Part shown: positions 57,848 to 64,000 of the stretch, in pieces
Layout of the letters: each line of letters opens with the position of its first letter
Numbering within the stretch: the first letter of the stretch is position 1
Assembly (NCBI GenBank): GCA_905182995.1
Contig: CAJJDP010000099.1
Span: forward strand, 315,404-379,403
Direction: 5' to 3'
DNA: 64,000 nucleotides
DNA from: Paramecium octaurelia
Lineage: Eukaryota > Ciliophora > Oligohymenophorea > Peniculida > Parameciidae
Position numbers and translations under genes: made by a program
Notes under the pieces: generated by a model
The model's input: the letters and a program-made list of their open reading frames with translations, nothing else
What the model was told of the DNA's origin: nothing
The model's database searches: none

Positions 57848-58842
57848 TCAATCAAATCGAGGACCATCTTCAATTTAGCCATCCAAAACTATTGTAAACA
57901 GTATATCTTACTCATATCCTCGATCTTTCTTTCAATGTTGATTTCCTATCCGAACTGGATTTAGAAGGGAAGATTGACAAGCTATTGAAATGGTATCTGG
58001 GCTATCATTTGATTCAAAGGAGGTGGATACGGGAAAATAATATGTTGTGGGAAGTAGGGAGGTGGTTGAGGTCTGTAAGGGTTGAATTATTCTTAAACAG
58101 GTTGTGTTTTAATTCGTTTAGTTAGTGATGGTTCAGCAGGCTTCCTTCCTCTTTTCTTAGGTTCTGCTTGTTGACCTGGGTTTTTCGGTTTGGGTCCTCT
58201 CTTTTTAGGTATTGCTGATGTAACTACATCAAAACAGATGTCGTTTTGAAGTTTGTTCTCATCCTTGCTTTTATAATCTTCACTTACTATTTTTAATATC
58301 ACATGAACGAATTCATGTCTGTTAAAACAATTGATGTGATCTGCAGATTTGATATGCTAATTTATTAGATTCCTAATTTTACATCCAAATAATCATCATA
58401 AGGTTTACGGCAAACTCCACAATATCTGTGTTTTCTTCCTGGCTTAGGAATTTACTATCTATATAATGGAGTATTACTAATTTGGTTTTTTTCGTTGTGT
58501 ATTCCTGAACCTTTTTTTAGTGATCCTCCTTGTATTTCTACATGCTCTTTATATAGTCATTCTAATTAAAGTATTCATTTAAATTTTACTCGATCCACTT
58601 CCAAAATGAACCCTGGTAGACATTGCTATTCATCCTAGTTGAAAACAGGGACAATATTTTCATAACAAGATAACTACACTATTAAGATCTCATACAGCAT
58701 CATTATATAGAGGGCAAAAATCAATGTTGGTAACATTTTTGAGCCAACATTTGGTACTCTTGGGTTGGAGATTGAACTGATGTTCAGGACATTTGGGTTA
58801 ACACTTGCGTTTGCCTGAACTTTATAATTTTTCTCCAGCCAT
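57848..58842 (-). CDS. DBF-type zinc finger and AT-hook protein
   Basis: About 290 residues in the favoured model, with five introns (22, 28, 23, 26 and 23 nt). An N-terminal Cys-containing part (KCQPKCPEHQ...CPLYND...CYENI) precedes a DBF-like finger, RYCGVCRKPYDDYLD-HIKSADHINCF, with C-x2-C and H-x5-H ligands as in Dbf4. The 26-nt intron lies between the two halves of the finger. Two AT-hook-like motifs follow (KKRGPKPK and KKRGRKPAEP) and then a proline-rich tail. Chromatin or replication control (a Dbf4-like regulator) is possible, but no other Dbf4 motif is visible. If the last 23-nt intron (57889-57911) is retained, the frame instead runs on to TGA 57681-57679, giving 354 residues. Confidence 0.68.
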
Positions 58843-59006
58843 TTAAATTAATTATATATTTGATATTCAATTATAGCCCCCTTCCATTGTAGATGTCAGA
58901 ACACTCTCCAAGAATTCATTTGGAAGCTTTTAAATTTTTGATGATCCACATGTTGAAAACAATCTGTTTTCCTCATTAAAAATACAAAAATAATTATTAT
59001 TTAATT
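58843..59006. promoter_or_regulatory. Divergent promoter region
   Basis: 164 nt of AT-rich DNA between the start codons of the zinc-finger/AT-hook gene (minus) and the branching-enzyme gene (plus). Confidence 0.5.
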
Positions 59007-61268
59007 ATGCAATATATCGATTAAGGAAGTGCTCTTTCTAATAAAAATGTCCCAGGTAGAAGACTTCAAAAGAAGAACTCCCTCTTCTATCAAGTAACAC
59101 CATTATAAATAGAATAGCAATCCGTGTTAGAAAATGAAGAGTTTACACAACGCTACCAAAAGAATGCCGATGAATTACAAGTATTTAAGGATGATCCTTA
59201 CCTTGAACCCCACAAATAGCACTTCTCAGTAAGGAATGCAAAATTCTTCGAACTACTTGAATAGATTGTCAAAGTGGAGTCATCTCTGAAAGATTTTGCA
59301 AAGGGGTAACTGGATCTATAAATATTAGATACGAAAAATACGGGTTTTAGGTCTCCGACACTGGTATTACATATAAAGAATGGGCTCCTGGAGCGAAAGA
59401 AGTCTATTTGACAGGTGATTTCAATAATTGGGATAAAATGCAATATTCTCTAACTTCAGATTCCTTTGGAAATTGGGAAATATTTTTACCCAGAAATGAA
59501 GACGGCTCCTATTTGATCCCACATGGGTCACGAGTCAAGACATACATAAAGGATGCCAATAATCAATACTAATTCAGAATTCCAGCGTGGATTCGAACTA
59601 CTTGGTAGAATCAAGACAATAAAGTATTTAATCAATAATAATATATTTAAGTTATATGACGGAGTATTCTATAATCCAGAAAACAAGTACGAGTTTAAGT
59701 CTAACCGACCACCGAAACCTAGATGTCTTAAAATATATGAAGTACACATCGGAATGGCTGGTATTGAACCAAGAGTACACACCTTCAAAGAATTCACATA
59801 AACAGTTTTGCCCAGAGTGGTTAAGTTGGGATACAATGTGATCTAAATAATGGCAATACAAGAACATGCCTATTATGGAAGCTTCGGATACCATGTTACC
59901 AACTTCTTTGCTGTCAGCAGTAGATTTGGCAGTCCAGATGACTTAAAAGAGTTGATTGACACAGCCCATTCTCACGGAATCACAGTTTTAATGGACTTAG
60001 TTCATAGTCATGCATCCAGCAATGTTTTAGATGGCATTAATCAATGGGATGGCACCGATTATCAGTATTTCCATGCTGGTGGTAAGGGTAAACATGATTT
60101 GTGGGATTCTAAACTATTTGATTATTCAAAATGGGAAGTGATAAGATTTCTATTATCCAATTTGTCATGGTGGATAAATGAATATTAATTTGATGGGTTT
60201 AGATTTGATGGTGTTACATCTATGTTATATGTTCATCATGGAAATGGTTATGGTTTCACTGGAGGATATCACGAATACTTTAATGAGTTGGCTGATATTG
60301 ATTCTTTGGTGTATTTGATGTTGGCAAATGATCTCATCCATGAAATTAATCCTAATGCCATTACAATAGCTGAAGATGTGTCTGGTTATCCAACATTGTG
60401 CCGTAATATTAAAGAGGGTGGAATTGGATTTGATTATAGAATGGCAATGGCTGTTCCTGATAAATGGATTAAATTACTTAAGGAATTTAAAGATGATGAT
60501 TGGGATATGGGAGATATCGCACACACTCTTACCAATAGACGTTATTTAGAGAAATGCATATGTTATGCTGAATCTCATGACTAAGCTTTGGTGGGCGACA
60601 AAACTCTCTCCATGTGGCTCTTTGATAAGGAAATTTATAGTGAAATGAGTACTCTTTAGCCAGAAACCTTAGTCACTTTTAGAGGCATGGCTTTACATAA
60701 GATGTTGAGATTGATTACATTTGCATTAGGTGGAGAAGGATACTTAAATTTCATGGGGAATGAGTTTGGACATCCTGAATGGATTGATTTTCCAAGAGAA
60801 GGTAATGGATGGAGCTATCATCACGCCAGAAGAAGATGGGATTTAGCTGATGATTAATTGTTAAGATATTCCAGACTCCTATAATTTGATGCTGAAATGG
60901 TTAACCTAGAAGATAAATATCCCTGGTTGCCTAATGGTGAACAGTGGGTGACAGAAAAACACAATGAAACCAAAGTAATTATATTTGAAAGAGGATCTTT
61001 ACTCTTTGTATTTAATTTCCATCCTACTTAAGTAATTTTTTTGTATTAATATTAGTCATATGAACATTTTAAGGTGGGCACTAGATTTGAGTCAGATCAC
61101 CAAATTGTTTTAGATACTGATGATGTCAGATTTGGAGGGCACTCGAGAGTATCTCCGTCTTATGGTCAGAATTTCCCAATCTTAAAGGAAGAATGGCAAG
61201 GAAGACCTAATCATATCCAAATATATTTACCAAATAGATGTGCTATCGTTTTTAAATCAATTGAGTGA
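59007..61268 (+). CDS. GBE1: 1,4-alpha-glucan branching enzyme
   Basis: 728 residues, near the ~700 usual for eukaryotic GBE1. Makes alpha-1,6 branches in glycogen-type glucan. After an N-terminal leader come the CBM48-like module ([30 protein letters not shown]) and the GH13 barrel: region [10 protein letters not shown], region [13 protein letters not shown] (nucleophile Asp about 384), region [12 protein letters not shown] (acid Glu about 439), and region IV AESHDQALVGDKT (Asp about 508). [20 protein letters not shown] is typical of branching enzymes. Introns: 23 nt (GTAACTGGAT...), 28 nt and a stopless 24 nt (GTAATTTTTT...ATTAG) whose removal restores the FHPT-SY motif. The in-frame ATG at 59007 is preferred over ATG 59047, which is out of frame. 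Confidence 0.95.
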
Positions 61269-61316
61269 TTTTTTGTTTAAAAAAGACATGCATATAACGA
61301 TTAATTTAATTTTAAA

Positions 61317-62953
61317 ATGTATTCACTATAGAAATTAGTGCCAAATAGTAAATTACAAATTAAGCCTGGAGCATTCTCTCAACATCAAAAATTAAATTAA
61401 AGTGTCGATGGTGTATTGCCTGTAAATTAATAATCCTTACAGCAACTGCAAACTCAGATACAAATTTTAACTAAAAAAGAACCTATGCGTTAATAAAATA
61501 AGAAACAAGAGTTACTATAGATCTTAGAGAATGCCTAAGCAAACCAAAAACAAACTAAATCAATGTCACCTAAAAGAACCCCTTAGAAGTAGAAGAGTAA
61601 CAGAAAATTGAATTTCAATTAAATCACAGATCAAGACAATATATTTTTGAATTCCAGTAATGCCATGGCCAATATGATCATTGAAAACATCTTAAATAAA
61701 GATGAATATTATGAGAAAATCAAATTAGAGAATTAAGAACTAAAAGATTAATCTTCCAAATTGTAAGTCACTCTAGGAGATCTCAAAAAGAAAATCACAA
61801 CCCTCGAACGTCAGAACAAAGAGCTCAATACCAACTTAAGCAATGAGCGTCAAACCTATTAAAACGAGTTAATAAAAATCAACGAAAAAATTCAATCTAT
61901 GAAAACAATGCAACAAAATCTACAGATGGAATAGAAGAAAAATGAATTGCTCACAAAACAATTACAAGATCAAATCACAATTAATAATGGTTTAAAATCG
62001 TTTATCTGTGAAAACTGTTTGTAAAGTATAGAATTCTTAACCTTCTTCCAAAAGTCGGTGTAAACCTTTTAACCACATCTAAGCAATGCCTATGAAATTT
62101 TGATTTCGTTATCCAAGTATTCAACTTCCTTTATTTTGGAATTTATCTCCAAAACCTAAAATTTGAATTTACCTGCATTGAGAAATTGCCTCCTACCAGA
62201 AGAATTTGATGTCAATGGATTTTTTGAGACTTTAGAAGAGTTAAAGATGAATGAATCACCAGAATTATCATTTCGAAATAAAAATAACAATCCTGTCAAA
62301 TAAAGTAATCATGCAAATAGCAATATCAACTTGCCAATGCCTGAACCACAAAAATAAAATAAAAATACTTCCTTACAAGAATAGTTCAATTCATTCCTTG
62401 AGTCTAGTGAGCCTTTCTCGGATTCCCAATTAGGGAGTCCTTACTTCACAGATCTAGATACTGTTGATAAGTAACGACCCATCAGTAAGGAAAAACAAAG
62501 AAATTAGATGCCTTTGTAAATGAATGCTGCAAAAAGAATCAAACCTGAAATTAACTAGGCTCCTCATTATTTTTAATCATTCAAATAAAATGACAATGAA
62601 CCAACAGTTTTCGATTCCCTGATGAAAGAGCCACCAACAAACAAAGATCGATGCTCATCAGTTCATAGTTTAAGATATATGGATTAACAAATTCAAAAGG
62701 AATAAGACAAATCAACAAAAAGAAACAAAGAAAATTAATAAAATAATTGTCAATTCGTGATGGCTAAGTATGATTATAAAGCTTAAAAAGTATTTATTAT
62801 TGTAAATGAAATTAATAGGATATTGATTTGAGTTTCAAGAAGGGAGATTAAATTAAACTATTAAAAAAGACAACAAATGGATGGTGGTATGGGGAAGATA
62901 AGAATTAGGTCAAGGGATACTTTCCACATAATTTTGTTCAATTATTAGGATGA
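61317..62953 (+). CDS. Coiled-coil protein with C-terminal SH3 domain
   Basis: 535 residues with one 29-nt intron (GTATTTATTA...TAATAG) inside the SH3 domain. N-terminal ~130 residues are Gln/Lys-rich. A coiled coil follows (LGDLKKKITTLERQNKELNT, ELIKINEKIQSMKTMQQNLQ), then a helical region with paired Cys (FICENCLQS), then a long Ser/Asn/Pro-rich linker. The end is an SH3 domain: VMAKYDYKAQKDIDLSFKKG, DQIKLLKKTTNGWWYGEDKN and GYFPHNFVQLLG, with the ALYDY-like, WW and P-x-N-Y/F-V ligand-pocket residues. It is likely an adaptor in endocytosis or cytoskeleton. The stop lies within the 3' end of the convergent trehalose gene. Confidence 0.82.
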
Positions 62954-64000
62954 TTGTAATTAAATAAATTAGTTTTCATTTTTTGATCTTAACTTTCCAA
63001 AACATATTGATTTAACAATTTTATAATTTCTTATGTAGATTCTATGACTAGATTGCTATTCTTTTCAACTTAATCTGAAATAGAGACACAATGAAATTTC
63101 TAAGTAATATAAACTATAATACTTTGTTTAATGGCATGTTGGCAGACTAAAATATCAGCATTATCTTTTCTAACCATCCTCTATCAAATGAAATGATATT
63201 TGCAAATGACACCAATCCCTTTTGATTTGTCTCATTTATTATTATCATCCTTAACAATTCTTCTATCTGTTGATATTAATGTTTGATCTAAATAGTGTAG
63301 TTCTCTTAAAAAACCAAATAGTCATCAAATTCTAACTTTAGCTCTTTAATTAAATTAGAAAAGAAAACATTTGCAGCAGCATTTGTATCTTTAATTTTCT
63401 CTTTTAATGACAAAGTGTAAATTTAATTTTTCTCTGTTAAATTCAAATGTTCCATAAGAGATAATTACTATAATTTTCCTACAATTTGATCGTCTTTCTC
63501 TATGATTTATTAGAAAGAGGTTAGATTATTTTACTTTATAAAGAGTCCATCCTAAGCGATCATATACAAATTATTGATTGATCCAAAGTTCAATTCCAGA
63601 ACTTCAGATTCTTAATCAGAAACAATAATAAGAGTATTGTTCTCATCCTAAGCCAATTTTTCAAGTGCTTAAACTAATTAATCTACTTTTTAGATTTTCT
63701 GCACAAATCTCTGAGTATAGGCTAAGATTATAATTCTCTGATTATCCTAATGATTGCTATTAGCGAATTTAGAAACAATATTAGTGGTTTCAATTGAACA
63801 GAAGTGTTTATCCTTTAATCCAATTGTTAATTCTTTGGCTGAATCATATAATTATTTATCAAACCATAAGTCTTCACAATAACTCAAATGATCATTCAAC
63901 CTATGTAACCAATCATTACTGCTTGGAACATTAATGAAGGTTGGTTTCTTATCATTCAAGTAATTCAGGATAGCGTGAGCTGATTCTATAGTGTTATTTG
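62938..64000 (-). CDS. Trehalose-6-phosphate synthase/phosphatase-like, C-terminal part, degenerate phosphatase domain
   Basis: 5' part lies beyond the window. The visible ~340 residues match the end of the GT20 synthase part (NDWLHRLNDHLSYCEDLW) followed by a HAD trehalose-phosphatase-like domain: QRIIILAYTQRFVQ where LDYDGT is expected, DENNTLIIVSDQESEVLEL, YMIAQDGLFIK, ILVCQHAIKQ where IGDD is expected, and VIESTQEIIKLLNQYV. Both catalytic Asp pairs are missing, so this domain is probably structural or regulatory, as in plant class II TPS. The 3' end needs a 32-nt intron (GTGTCATTTG...TTGATAG). Without it the frame ends at 62976, and with it at TGA 62940-62938, overlapping the SH3 gene by 16 nt. 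Confidence 0.7.

Noticed and set aside
1-64000. tRNA, rRNA, CRISPR, insertion sequences and prokaryotic operon signals
   Set aside because: None seen; the window is eukaryotic macronuclear DNA with tiny introns, and no T-loop-like GTTCRANNC with partner stems was found by eye.

Overview
The window reads as ciliate macronuclear DNA, most probably Paramecium. Three things show this. TAA and TAG fall throughout conserved protein families at glutamine positions, and TGA is the only stop. Introns are tiny, almost all 22-33 nt, typically GTA...TAG. Genes are packed at about one per 1.9 kb in AT-rich DNA. The internal exon of the CFAP47 gene (5823-13562) stays open for 2580 codons under this code. 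Gene models were built by hand translation with TAA/TAG = Gln. For almost all of them the length minus introns is an exact multiple of three. CDS coordinates below span the introns.

Layout. 1-5.4 kb, minus strand: FCP1/SCP-type phosphatase (cut by the window edge), a small membrane protein, a calcium-dependent protein kinase, and a probable gene relic. 5.4-14.1 kb: a giant CFAP47-like axonemal gene. 14.2-23.8 kb: small membrane protein, MORN protein, kelch protein, secreted Cys-rich protein, STK32-like AGC kinase, divergent cyclic-nucleotide-binding protein, and a Ser/Gln-rich protein. 23.9-32.8 kb: an MFS-like transporter, a 1324-residue surface protein, and low-complexity orphans, one with an Arg-Glu tract and an octapeptide repeat. 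33-38 kb: hybrid histidine kinase and a kelch-like protein. 39-44.8 kb: second FCP1-like phosphatase, heat-shock factor, an MFS-like paralogue of the 24-kb gene, and a pseudokinase. 45-55.4 kb: ribosomal protein uL5 (RPL11), LMBRD2-like protein, REEP-like protein, orphans, Tul1-like membrane RING ligase, and B-box protein. 55.7-64 kb: a voltage-sensor/cyclic-nucleotide-phosphodiesterase fusion, a DBF-type zinc-finger/AT-hook protein, glycogen branching enzyme, an SH3 coiled-coil protein, and the C-terminal half of a trehalose-6-phosphate synthase with a degenerate phosphatase domain.

There are no operons, mobile elements, rRNA, tRNA or CRISPR that I can support. Themes are ciliary structure (CFAP47, perhaps the MORN and kelch proteins), Ca2+/cyclic-nucleotide/voltage signalling (CDPK, cNMP-binding protein, VSD-PDE, AGC kinase, histidine kinase) and glucan/trehalose metabolism. 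The most striking gene is the VSD-PDE fusion at 55670-57652. It predicts an enzyme in which membrane potential could directly gate cAMP/cGMP breakdown.
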